DNA of 64,000 nucleotides from CALFML01 sp044222245 (lineage in GTDB: Bacteria; Myxococcota_A; Polyangia; Palsa-1104; JAEUJZ01). Position 1 is the stretch's first letter. Every line of letters starts with the position of its first letter. The DNA is taken from positions 24,654-88,653 of the forward strand of contig JBGANQ010000029.1 in the NCBI GenBank assembly GCA_044222245.1. The letters are read 5' to 3'. Below the pieces are notes generated by a model. The model was not told the origin of the DNA. It ran no database searches and was given only the letters and a program-made list of their open reading frames with translations. Positions 52,899-60,264 of the stretch are shown piece by piece. The translations under genes and the position numbers were made by a program.

Positions 52899-54151
52899 GG
52901 AGAGCCATCGCGCGAGGTGCGAGGACTGGCGCGGCCGGGAGGCACACCGAGCCCTTCCACGGTCTCGCGCTCGACCAGGCCGGCGATTACGCCGAGCTCG
53001 AGCGCCTGGCGCAGAACCTTGAGCTCTTCGCGGATCGTTCGCTCGCTGACGCGGTCGGCGCGGCGCTTGCGCTCGTAGAGCGACAGCTCGGCGGGGGTCA
53101 GCTCGCGCACGTTGAGACTGCCGAGGAGTCGGGAGAGGCTGGCGGACTTCTGGCCGTGGTAGGAGCGGGTCGCGACGGCGTTGCCGCCTTTCTTGGTCTT
53201 TAGGTAGTGCTCGACGACCTCGGAGATCGTCACAGCGGGTCGCGCGATGGATGCGGTCGGCGCGGATTCGGACCGCACCGAGCCCGCGCCTGTCCTGCTC
53301 GCGGCGCCTGCACTGCTCGCCGGGGTCTTCGCGTTCGGCGTGCTCGCCAAGCTCGCTGAGTTCGCGGCGCCTGCCACACTTGCTGCGCTCGGCTCGCCCG
53401 CGGCCAGCTCGGCGGCGAGCTTGTGCGCATCGGCGGCGCGGCCTTCCCGCAGCAGGGCCAGGATTTGCTTTTCCACTTCGGCAGGCAGGCGCGGCCCCGC
53501 TGGCGCTTTGCTAGCCACCTGCGCTGCCGCGGCGGCCTGGCGCTTCTTCTGATCCTGGATCTCCAGGTTGAGGAAGTGGCGCAGCAGCGCCGACGGGCTC
53601 TGGATGTTCTTGAAGGTCGGGTAGGCCGCTTTCAGCCGACTGATCGCGCGGCGGATCGTCGTCTCGCCATGGCTCTTGAGGATCTGGCGGTTCACCGGGT
53701 ACTCGTCGATCAGCGTGACCCGCGAAGCGACCTCGCCGCGCTCGCTGAGCTTGAGGATCTGCGCCGCTTTTTCCGTCGACCACGATTCGCCGGACGGCAG
53801 CGCTTTGAGGTAATCGACAGGCCGGCCCAGATCAATCGGTACGTCCTCGCGGCGATAGGCGCGCTCTGGAAACAAATAGACGTTACGACCATCCGGCGTC
53901 TGGCCGGCAAAGTGAATCTCGCCCAGCTCGCGCAGGCGGCGGATGTGCCGCCGGGTCTGCGCGGGAGAAAAGCTCTGATGTCGATCATCAAAAGAGCGCC
54001 CGATGCGGTCGACAGCTGCATGGCAGCCCTGACCGCGATCGATGCGCTTCATGCGGATCAGGATCATGTGCTCCTGCGCCGAGATGCGCGTAGGGTCCTT
54101 CCGCGGGCGGCGGAGCCCAGGATCAGTGGGGGTTGCAGTCGCTGCATTCAT
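52895..54151 (-). CDS. Winged-helix-like protein with a recombinase core-binding domain but no catalytic domain
   Basis: 418 residues from ATG 54151 (ATGA overlap with the preceding gene). The N-terminal part (RISAQEHMILIRMKRID, FSPAQTRRHIRRLRELGEI) has the pattern of a replication-initiator or wHTH domain. The middle is helical with an Ala/Ser linker (about 270-330). The C-terminal 90 residues (TISEVVEHYLKTKKGG, ELTPAELSLYERKRRAD, RTIREELKVLRQALELGVI) match the SAM-like core-binding domain of tyrosine recombinases. No Arg-His-Tyr catalytic domain follows. Possible roles are recombination directionality or replication control of the element. Confidence 0.75.
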   Translation of the reverse strand: MNAATATPTDPGLRRPRKDPTRISAQEHMILIRMKRIDRGQGCHAAVDRIGRSFDDRHQSFSPAQTRRHIRRLRELGEIHFAGQTPDGRNVYLFPERAYRREDVPIDLGRPVDYLKALPSGESWSTEKAAQILKLSERGEVASRVTLIDEYPVNRQILKSHGETTIRRAISRLKAAYPTFKNIQSPSALLRHFLNLEIQDQKKRQAAAAAQVASKAPAGPRLPAEVEKQILALLREGRAADAHKLAAELAAGEPSAASVAGAANSASLASTPNAKTPASSAGAASRTGAGSVRSESAPTASIARPAVTISEVVEHYLKTKKGGNAVATRSYHGQKSASLSRLLGSLNVRELTPAELSLYERKRRADRVSERTIREELKVLRQALELGVIAGLVERETVEGLGVPPGRASPRTSRDGSP

Positions 54152-54495
54152 GCCCGCGCCCCCTTGGTCTTTCGACGCTTGGGCGCCAGCGCTGACTCTT
54201 CTTCGGCGGCCCGGCTCCCTCCGCGCACCGACTCCACGCGGCACGCCAGCGGCAGGTAGTAGCAGCTGTGTTCAGCGCCGCGCTGGGTCTGTTCCTCGCG
54301 CATGACCAAGTAGTGCGGATGCACTCGCGGCCTTAACAGGTCGCTGAACTTCACTTGCGTAGTCTTGAGCCCGATCAGCTCGGGGGCAGCTTGCGCCGGC
54401 GCGATGCCGGCTTCGACTACGGCGACGATACGGCCGCGCAGCGCCGTTTGTTTCCGCGCGGCCTGCCAACACACGGCAGTTCCTGGGGTCAACAT
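54148..54495 (-). CDS. Small element protein of unknown function
   Basis: 115 residues from ATG 54495 (GAAAGGAA upstream); ATG 54576 is a longer alternative with no ribosome site. The first 60 residues (MLTPGTAVCWQAARKQT, RGRIVAVVEAG) suggest a small beta-barrel. The tail is basic (APKRRKTKGARA), consistent with nucleic-acid binding. It overlaps the next gene by ATGA. Confidence 0.65.
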   Translation of the reverse strand: MLTPGTAVCWQAARKQTALRGRIVAVVEAGIAPAQAAPELIGLKTTQVKFSDLLRPRVHPHYLVMREEQTQRGAEHSCYYLPLACRVESVRGGSRAAEEESALAPKRRKTKGARA

Positions 54496-54588
54496 TGGGT
54501 TCCTTTCTCGGTGCGAGTTCAGCGACGGCTGAGCCGTCAGGTTTCGCTTTCTGGTCTCCCGATCGCGGATGGCCATCTGGGTAAGCGC

Positions 54589-55059
54589 CTATGTCCAGAA
54601 GGGGTCCGAGACCCAGGCGCTCACGGCGGCGCGGTGCGCGGCGTCCCATGTGCCGACCGCTTCGGCTAGGTTGAAAGGCTTGAAGAGCTCCAGCCTCTCG
54701 TCGACGGCTTTTTGGATATTCTCCGCTGTCGGCGTGCGCTTTAGGGCTTCCCGCAGGTAAGCCGCGGCCTCTTCGCGCAGCTGCTGCAGCGCCTGATAGA
54801 GGATCGGGTCCTCGTAGCTGGTCTTGGTCTCCTTGATAATCCGTCGCCAGTCAGCGGCGGCATTCCACACCGACAGCAGGAACCGCACCGCATGCGCCGA
54901 GCCGCTGCAGTGACCATGAAAGAGTGCCCACCGCACAAACTGGCTCACATTCCAGGGCGCCACGCCGGTGGCTGTATCCAGCGTCGGAAATAGGCTCGCC
55001 AGCTCGGACATCGCTTGGTAAGGGTTCGCCGACCAGCTAAGAACTTTCTGACGGCTCAT
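54589..55059 (-). CDS. Element protein of unknown function
   Basis: 156 residues, mainly helical (SANPYQAMSELASLFPTLD, SQFVRWALFHGHCSGSAHAVRFLLSVW, YQALQQLREEAAAYLREALKR). No family recognised. Its ATG overlaps the stop of the preceding gene (ATGA), so it is very probably translated. Confidence 0.7.
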   Translation of the reverse strand: MSRQKVLSWSANPYQAMSELASLFPTLDTATGVAPWNVSQFVRWALFHGHCSGSAHAVRFLLSVWNAAADWRRIIKETKTSYEDPILYQALQQLREEAAAYLREALKRTPTAENIQKAVDERLELFKPFNLAEAVGTWDAAHRAAVSAWVSDPFWT

Positions 55060-55370
55060 CGGGATTTACTCCGCAGCGCAGCCGGAGACCTGGGGCCGCC
55101 TTCCATTTTTGGAAAGCTGGGCCTTGCTGCTGTGGGAAACGCGGGTCTCGCTGGGAGGCTGGGCCGCGGAGCCAAGACGCTGAGATAGGTTCCGGCGGTG
55201 GGTGGCACTCGGCTCGCCTGCTTCGCGCAGTTCTGAGCTTGCCTCCGCCGCCCGCGCCGCCGCCTGATGACCACTACGCCAGGTGAGCCGTCGGGCTGCG
55301 GGCCGAAGGCGCCCGCTCCCAGCCGTTCGCAGAGCGCGCATAGACAGTCGCAGATATGAGGTCCCTTCAT
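55056..55370 (-). CDS. Small element protein with an N-terminal Cys cluster
   Basis: 104 residues with a strong AAGGAGGG ribosome site. The N-terminus MKGPHICDCLCALCERLG carries CxCxCxxC. The rest is basic and Pro-rich, and probably unstructured. Translation is supported by the 4-nt overlap with the following gene rather than by any recognised family. Confidence 0.6.
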   Translation of the reverse strand: MKGPHICDCLCALCERLGAGAFGPQPDGSPGVVVIRRRRGRRRQAQNCAKQASRVPPTAGTYLSVLAPRPSLPARPAFPTAARPSFPKMEGGPRSPAALRSKSR

Positions 55371-55397
55371 CTAATTCCCTCCTTGAAGAAATCGCTT

Positions 55398-55859
55398 CTA
55401 CTGAGCCGCCTGCGCGTCATCCCCCGAGGTGCGCAGATCCCTGTCTACCGAGCCCACCCCGAACGCGAGCCACGACCGCCGCACGCCCAGAACCCGCGCT
55501 AGATCCTCGACGGTCTTCAGGGGCGGACCCCCGCGCAGCTGGCCGCGCTCGTAGGAACGAAGGGTGTGCGGGCTATACCCCGCGGTCCGCGCCAGCTCCG
55601 CCAGACTCAGCCCGCACCGGCGCCGCGCCCAGGCGAGGCGCGCAGGGAAGCCGACAAACCCCATCAGCTCGGGCTGGCGTCCAGGCGGCGCGACCTTGCA
55701 GCCGGGCTTCTTCGCTGTCGATTCTACCGGGCCGCCGCTCGTGGAACACAAACAGGCCAGGCACGCGCAGCACAGCGTCTGGCACCGCGAGCAGGTCCGC
55801 AGCAGCTCGGTACAGGTGCGGCACCGCAACTCAGGATCTGCATAGGGATCGGCCTGCAT
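55398..55859 (-). CDS. XRE-family regulator with a nine-cysteine N-terminus
   Basis: 153 residues from ATG 55859, sharing one base with the upstream stop (TGATG). Residues 13-39 contain nine cysteines (CRTCTELL, CSRCQTLCCACLACLC), likely a zinc-binding module. The C-terminal half is a helix-turn-helix of the XRE type (ARRRCGLSLAELARTAGYS, LRSYERGQLRGG), ending VLGVRRSWLAFGVGS. The same WLAFG ending occurs in both HTH units of the gene at 56446-56979, showing common origin. Probably an operon regulator. Confidence 0.8.
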   Translation of the reverse strand: MQADPYADPELRCRTCTELLRTCSRCQTLCCACLACLCSTSGGPVESTAKKPGCKVAPPGRQPELMGFVGFPARLAWARRRCGLSLAELARTAGYSPHTLRSYERGQLRGGPPLKTVEDLARVLGVRRSWLAFGVGSVDRDLRTSGDDAQAAQ

Positions 55860-56143
55860 CAAGGCACCGCGCTTTCCTCGCTCGGCGAAGAACCGAGCCG
55901 CAAGCGCAGCAGTTCCCCGAGCCGGCTGGCTTCCGCCAAGGCGGTCTGCAAGTCGCCGAGCAGGCTGCAGGTAAGGAAGAACTCGCCGGACTTTGCCAGG
56001 GCGGTGTAGCGGCTGGTGGCCTTGCTGTAGTGGACCGCTAGACGAATCTCCCTCTCACGGCTGCCCCAGACGCCGGGGCGCTCCTCGGACCAGCCGGCGG
56101 GAAGCGTGCCGTCGCTCTCGGTCGCTCGGTTGTCTTCGCTCAT
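55859..56143 (-). CDS. Small element protein of unknown function
   Basis: 94 residues from ATG 56143 (GGAGGG upstream). SDGTLPAGWSEERPGVWGS at the N-terminus, then a strand-rich part (REIRLAVHYSKATSRYTALAKSGEFFLTC) and a helix. No family recognised. It overlaps both neighbours: ATGA with the 43-residue gene and TGATG with the XRE gene. Confidence 0.65.
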   Translation of the reverse strand: MSEDNRATESDGTLPAGWSEERPGVWGSREREIRLAVHYSKATSRYTALAKSGEFFLTCSLLGDLQTALAEASRLGELLRLRLGSSPSEESAVP

Positions 56144-56271
56144 CGCCGCCCTCCGGCGCCAAGGCGCTCGCTCGGCAACCACGGGCAAGCGATCTCTACT
56201 GGCTGCTTCGCTAGCTTCTTGAACGCTTGGGGCTGCTTAAGACGGGTCGTTCTGAGTTGGTGATTCGCCAT
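56140..56271 (-). CDS. 43-residue basic protein, first gene of the minus-strand operon
   Basis: ATG 56271 with AGAGGG 8 nt upstream. It reads MANHQLRTTRLKQPQAFKK then LAKQPVEIACPWLPSERLGAGGRR. The stop overlaps the next ATG (ATGA), so the reading frame is tied into the operon. Short and basic; function unknown. The promoter at 56348-56377 would give it a leader of about 70 nt. Confidence 0.6.
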   Translation of the reverse strand: MANHQLRTTRLKQPQAFKKLAKQPVEIACPWLPSERLGAGGRR

Positions 56272-56347
56272 TGATTGCCCTCTCGATGCAGTGCGGATAT
56301 GGTCCAACTTGACAACTTAGGCGCTTTTTCTTTCGAAGAACTAGGAA

Positions 56348-56381
56348 ACAATAGGTTGAACCCGCAAATATTGTCAACAAT
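56348..56381 (-). promoter_or_regulatory. Divergent-region promoter and operator
   Basis: On the minus strand TTGACA (56372-56377) and TATTGT (56348-56353) are separated by 18 bp. The -35 overlaps an inverted repeat ATTGT-CA-ACAAT (56370-56381), a good repressor site. The whole 56280-56430 stretch is AT-richer than its surroundings. Confidence 0.6.
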
Positions 56382-56445
56382 TCCGCTTTTTCATACGACA
56401 AAACAGATACAACAACGCAAGAGCCGGCGCGATCTATCGAGAGCT

Positions 56446-56979
56446 GTGGCGCAAGGGCAGAAAAACCCACTTCACTACGGCTTGCCTCATCGGCTCTCGT
56501 CGGTCAGGTGCGCGCTCGGGCTAGCCGCCAAGCACCTCAGCTTCGCGGCCGGGCTTTCTGAAGGCGTGGTCCGGTCGATCGAGGATGAAGAGCAGGTGCC
56601 CAAGCTCGATACTGTCGAGCGCATCGCCTGCGCGCTGGGCGTCCCGCCCTGCTGGCTGGCCTTTGGCGAGGATGGGCCGCGCGAATTCAAGCCGCGCCGG
56701 GATCGATCCCAGGACGCCGGCGGCCCGCCCGAGCCGATCAGCGGCGGCCTGCCTTATAAGGCCCTCTCCGGTCGAGCGGGCGAGCGCCTGCGCACCAAAC
56801 GCGAAGCGCTGGGCTTTTCGCTGCGTGGGTTGGCCACCGCTGCTGGTGTTAGCTTTGAGACCATTCGCAAGTGCGAGGCCGGCACGGGCGTTCCAAAGCT
56901 GGATACCTGCGAGCGGCTGGCCGTGGCGCTCGGCGTAGCGCCCTGCTGGCTGGCCTTTGGCGTAGGCGATTCCGCGTAG
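56446..56979 (+). CDS. Tandem-XRE repressor-like protein
   Basis: Two XRE helix-turn-helix units in one chain: first VRCALGLAAKHLSFAAGLSEGVV with ALGVPPCWLAFGEDG, second LRTKREALGFSLRGLATAAGVS with ALGVAPCWLAFGVGD. Start uncertain. GTG 56446 (GAGAG upstream) avoids the promoter; ATG 56299 would add 49 unlikely residues that cover the operator. It is divergent from the minus-strand operon and, by phage analogy, is probably its repressor. Confidence 0.75.
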   Translation: MAQGQKNPLHYGLPHRLSSVRCALGLAAKHLSFAAGLSEGVVRSIEDEEQVPKLDTVERIACALGVPPCWLAFGEDGPREFKPRRDRSQDAGGPPEPISGGLPYKALSGRAGERLRTKREALGFSLRGLATAAGVSFETIRKCEAGTGVPKLDTCERLAVALGVAPCWLAFGVGDSA

Positions 56980-57092
56980 CGCCGCGATCCAAGGTTGGGT
57001 TCGGTTCACGGAGCAATGGCTACTCGAAGATATTCCTTTGGGCTAGGTCCAATATTTTTTGGGATCTCTGTCGCAGAAGTCATCCCTGCAGC

Positions 57093-57155
57093 CGTCCCAA
57101 CACCGTCCCAAAAGTGCCCAAAAGACGGGCAAATGAGTACCAATCGTCCCAACAC
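57093..57155. promoter_or_regulatory. Direct repeats CGTCCCAA upstream of the XRE-methyltransferase gene
   Basis: CGTCCCAACAC occurs at 57093-57103 and 57145-57155, with a third CGTCCCAA at 57104-57111 directly after the first. Lying 75-140 bp before the XRE-methyltransferase start, they look like operator iterons for a DNA-binding protein, perhaps the XRE domain of that gene product. Confidence 0.5.
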
Positions 57156-57216
57156 AGGCAACGGGCAAAACACGCCCATCAGTCGGATAAGTTTGCGGCG
57201 CGAGTCGGCCCCGCTG

Positions 57217-57222
57217 TATAGA
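57217..57222 (+). promoter_or_regulatory. -10 element implying a leaderless mRNA
   Basis: TATAGA ends 8 nt before ATG 57231, and no ribosome site precedes that ATG. A -35-like TTTGCG lies 19 bp upstream. Transcription would begin at or next to the ATG. Confidence 0.4.
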
Positions 57223-57230
57223 CTGCGCGC

Positions 57231-58616
57231 ATGGACGCCAGTAGCTCCCAGACCGCGATGTCGGATCTCGATATCGCTCAGCAGCTCCAGCACCTTCTGA
57301 ACGAGCTTGAGTTCAGGCAGTCGACCAGCCGGCACGGCGAAGATATTGCACAGCACCTCCGCGCCGCCCTGGCGATACTTACCGCGCAGGACGCAGCCAC
57401 TGCCGATAGCCGCGAGCGCTCGCTGGGCGAGCTGCTGCGAAAGCGGCGCGAGCGGGCCGACCTTTCCCTGGCGCAGCTAGCCAAGATGGCGGGGCTGGCC
57501 AAAAATACCATTTTCAATATTGAGCAGGGGGCACACAGCCCCAACGCGGAAACGCTGCGACGGATCTGGTCCGTTGCAGAGCTTGGTTTGTCGCCTACTG
57601 ATCTCACCTCGTCCTCTGGGGAGTGGCGCCCAAATAGCTGGGTGCCGCAAGGCTACGACCCCGTGCAGATGACCCTGAATCTCATCAGGATAGTCAACGG
57701 GCCTGGTGGCTCCGTCGAGCAGACCTACCTCTATCTGGATGGGCAGAGCGCGGCTGACTGGCTGTCAATTTGCTCTACCGAGAGCTTCGCCGAGTCCTAC
57801 CGCAAGACACGCCCTTTAGAAGCCGCAGCGACGGAAATTGCGCGACTGGTTCGCGCGATGCCGCTGGATATCAATGCTCTCGGGCCGGGCGATGGAAAAT
57901 CGGAAGTGGCTTTAGTCGGTCAGCTGCTCGACCTGCTCCCGGCCGGCGACATGCGACTCCACTTGCTCGATGTGAGCCACCCGCTGCTCGTGGCCTCGTG
58001 GAATCTGGCGCTGGCGACGTTCCAGGGCCGCCATGTCGATGTGCTGGCTCTGCATGGCGACTTTCACAAGCTGACCCTTTTCGAGCCGCTGCAGGCAGGG
58101 TCGAACGCACGCAGCCGACGGCGCTTGTATACATTTCTAGGCTATACCCTGGCCAACCTGGACAACGAGATCCGCTTCTTCGAGTCGCTCACCGCCTGCT
58201 CGGCCCCCGGCGACTTATGCCTGGTCGATCTGCAGACGGCTTTTGCCACCCCAGACAAGCCCGACGAGATCAAGACTAAAGACCCCTCGCTCAAAGGCTC
58301 GCCGCCGCGCGCCTACGTCGAGTGGATGACTGGCCCCATCCGGCGCTACGGTCGCGGCGTCCGCGACGTGACGCTAGAGTACGACCTCGGAACTGAGTGC
58401 GTGATACCAGGCAGCTACGAGATCAACCTGGTTGCCAACGTCGAGCTCTTCACCGGCCAGCGCAAGCGGTTCGTCGTCGGAAGAGTCAAGCGGTACAACC
58501 CCGAGCGGCTCGGCGAAGCGCTGCGTGCGCGGGGCTGGTCGGTGGAGTCGGTGCGGCTGTACGGAGGACCGACCGGCAAGGGGGCGGCGCTGATGTTGCT
58601 GCGGAGGACTGGATGA
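57231..58616 (+). CDS. XRE helix-turn-helix fused to an EgtD-like methyltransferase
   Basis: 461 residues. A helical N-terminus is followed by an XRE domain at about 65-120 (LGELLRKRRERADLSLAQLAKMAG, LAKNTIFNIEQG). The C-terminal 320 residues follow the EgtD/DUF2260 histidine-type methyltransferase layout: DINALGPGDGKSE (SAM motif I), LHLLDVSHPLL, YTFLGYTLANLDNEIRFFESL and PGDLCLVDLQ. EgtD itself trimethylates histidine; the actual substrate here is open. A regulator fused to such an enzyme is unusual. It overlaps the next gene by ATGA. Confidence 0.82.
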   Translation: MDASSSQTAMSDLDIAQQLQHLLNELEFRQSTSRHGEDIAQHLRAALAILTAQDAATADSRERSLGELLRKRRERADLSLAQLAKMAGLAKNTIFNIEQGAHSPNAETLRRIWSVAELGLSPTDLTSSSGEWRPNSWVPQGYDPVQMTLNLIRIVNGPGGSVEQTYLYLDGQSAADWLSICSTESFAESYRKTRPLEAAATEIARLVRAMPLDINALGPGDGKSEVALVGQLLDLLPAGDMRLHLLDVSHPLLVASWNLALATFQGRHVDVLALHGDFHKLTLFEPLQAGSNARSRRRLYTFLGYTLANLDNEIRFFESLTACSAPGDLCLVDLQTAFATPDKPDEIKTKDPSLKGSPPRAYVEWMTGPIRRYGRGVRDVTLEYDLGTECVIPGSYEINLVANVELFTGQRKRFVVGRVKRYNPERLGEALRARGWSVESVRLYGGPTGKGAALMLLRRTG

Positions 58617-59611
58617 ACGGAGCGGTGGCGGTACCGATTAAAGGCTACGCCGAGCCTCTTGGCCATGACCCAGCACACCTGACGCAGGATATGCTGGCAG
58701 CGGTCCATGGCCCTGGTGGTCATCTGGACCAGAGCCACCTATACCTCGACAGCAAGTCGGCCGCTGACTGGCTCGCCATCTGCGAGAGTGAGATGTACGT
58801 CGGCATACGCTCGGCCCTATTCACCGAGCTGGAACACTGCGCACGCTTCATCGCCGCCGACCTGGGCAACCATGCAGTCACAGTCAACGCGCTCGGCTCC
58901 GGTGACGGCAAAAGCGAAGTCTGCCTGACCCAGCACCTGGCGCAGCGCCTACCGCAAGCAGAGATCCAGCTGCACCTGCTCGACATCAGCCCCCACCTGC
59001 TCGCCCGCGCCTGCGAGCACGCCGCGAAGGTCCTCGGGTCGAGCTTCCCCATCTTCGCGATTCACGGCAACTTCCACGAGCTGACGCGCTATCACAGGCT
59101 GGTCTCGCATGACCACAGCCGCCTCGTGTTCACCTTCTTGGGCTCCACGCTGGCCAACCTGGCCGATGAGCTTCGCTTCTTCCGCGAGCTCCATCTGAGC
59201 ACCGCCCCTGGCGACTTTGCTGTAATTGATTTCCAGCTAACAGCTACTTCGGACCGCTCGCCCAAGGCCATCCGCGACGCGGAGCCGGTCCTAGTCGCCG
59301 GCGCGCCCAGCCCGACGATGGCGACCTGGATGCAGGGACCGCTGCAGCGGTATAACCGCGCGGCGCGCTCCATCAAGGTGCGCACGGGCTTGACCACGGC
59401 GTGCCCTGTGCCCGGCTCGTATCAGATCGACTGCATCGCTGACTGCGAGCTAGACGGCGGCGACATCCGTCAGGTTCAGCTGTGGCGCTCTAAACGATAC
59501 GATGTCGACTTACTCGCCGAGGCCATGGCAAACCTGGGCTGGCAGTCGGTGATGATTCGAAAGTACGGGATCGAAGCGAACATAGCGGTGATGGTGCTGA
59601 AGCGAATATGA
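58613..59611 (+). CDS. EgtD-like methyltransferase, paralogue of the preceding gene
   Basis: 332 residues from ATG 58613 (ATGA overlap). It shares HLYLDSKSAADWLAIC with YLYLDGQSAADWLSIC of its neighbour, and has TVNALGSGDGKSE, LHLLDISPHLLARA, FTFLGSTLANLADELRFFREL and PGDFAVIDFQ. It lacks the XRE domain. The pair may form a heterodimer. No ergothioneine partner genes (egtB and others) are nearby. Confidence 0.85.
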   Translation: MNGAVAVPIKGYAEPLGHDPAHLTQDMLAAVHGPGGHLDQSHLYLDSKSAADWLAICESEMYVGIRSALFTELEHCARFIAADLGNHAVTVNALGSGDGKSEVCLTQHLAQRLPQAEIQLHLLDISPHLLARACEHAAKVLGSSFPIFAIHGNFHELTRYHRLVSHDHSRLVFTFLGSTLANLADELRFFRELHLSTAPGDFAVIDFQLTATSDRSPKAIRDAEPVLVAGAPSPTMATWMQGPLQRYNRAARSIKVRTGLTTACPVPGSYQIDCIADCELDGGDIRQVQLWRSKRYDVDLLAEAMANLGWQSVMIRKYGIEANIAVMVLKRI

Positions 59612-59629
59612 TTTCAGGGTCTCAGCGTT

Positions 59630-59800
59630 GTAGGGGCGCGACTTCTCCGACTTCTTAGTCTCCGAGCTCGGCTCCGGCGGGCCTTGTTCACCGCGTCTCA
59701 GCAGACCTCGGCCACGCGTGCCTCTCACCTCGGGATCGCCTTAACGCCGGTCTTCTTGCCCTCCCCGGTTTCCCGCAAGATCGCACCTTGCGCATGCGGG
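59630..59800 (-). pseudogene. Fused, deleted copy of the 3D-domain and membrane-protein genes
   Basis: 59630-59704 matches 62048-62123 (start of the 3D-domain gene) and 59705-59800 matches 62315-62408 (inside the 222-residue gene), at roughly 75-85 per cent by eye. The intervening part, about 190 bp in the intact copy, is deleted here. Orientation is the same. The fragment has no coding capacity of its own. Confidence 0.8.
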
Positions 59801-59827
59801 TGCGGGTGCGGGTGCGGGTGCGGGTGC
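59795..59827. repeat. TGCGGG hexamer repeat, five copies
   Basis: Five perfect TGCGGG units followed by TGC. It sits exactly at the junction between the two gene fragments 59630-59800 and 59841-59987, and may mark the recombination point. Confidence 0.75.
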
Positions 59828-59840
59828 AAGGAGGCAGTCT

Positions 59841-59987
59841 GTCGTCGGGAGCTTCAAGCGCTACGACCCTACCCATCTCGGCGAGTCGCTGCGGGCGTGG
59901 GGGTGGTCGGTGGAGTCGGAGCGGTCAGATGGAGGGCCGACCGGCAAAAGTGCGGCGCTGATGTTGTTTAAGAGGTCGAAGAGTTAA
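59841..59987 (+). pseudogene. C-terminal remnant of a third EgtD-like methyltransferase
   Basis: 48 codons plus TAA reading VVGSFKRYDPTHLGESLRAW and onward, with GWSVES, GGPTGKSAALMLFKR. This matches the C-terminus of the protein at 57231-58616 (VVGRVKRYNPERLGEALRAR, GWSVES, GGPTGKGAALMLLRR). No start and no SAM-binding part remain. It shows that the element once carried a further copy. Confidence 0.85.
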
Positions 59988-60127
59988 GCCGGCACGTCTT
60001 TTGCAGAACATAATTGGCACTACGCTGATGCATGCAGAATAGGCATTCTGATAAGGAGATTTTATGAAAATATCCTAGACGCGCTGCCCCTTCCGCAAGG
60101 GCTGTAGCCGTCGACAGCACACAGTTT

Positions 60128-60221
60128 AATTGCAATTGTATTTGCAAATTGATTTCTTCATGCAAAGCAAAATTGCAAGAATGCATTTGATATTTTTGTT
60201 CGCTTGATCGCAATCGCGATC
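60128..60221. promoter_or_regulatory. AT-rich region with TTGCAA repeats and a 16-bp inverted repeat
   Basis: TTGCAA occurs at 60130, 60142 and 60173, and GATCGC-AATC-GCGATC (60206-60221) is a perfect inverted repeat 20-60 bp before the 60265 gene. The stretch 59988-60240 is otherwise non-coding. It includes an orphan AAGGAG-ATTTT-ATG (ATG at 60064) that opens only a 4-codon frame, perhaps the stub of a lost gene. Confidence 0.45.
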
Positions 60222-60264
60222 TTCGTCACAATTTTCAGCAATGCAATCTCATCGATGCTTCACG

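Noticed and set aside
59968..60213. 81-codon minus-strand frame in the AT-rich region
   Set aside because: Starts at TTG or an unsupported ATG without a ribosome site, runs into the methyltransferase remnant, and no similarity is recognised.
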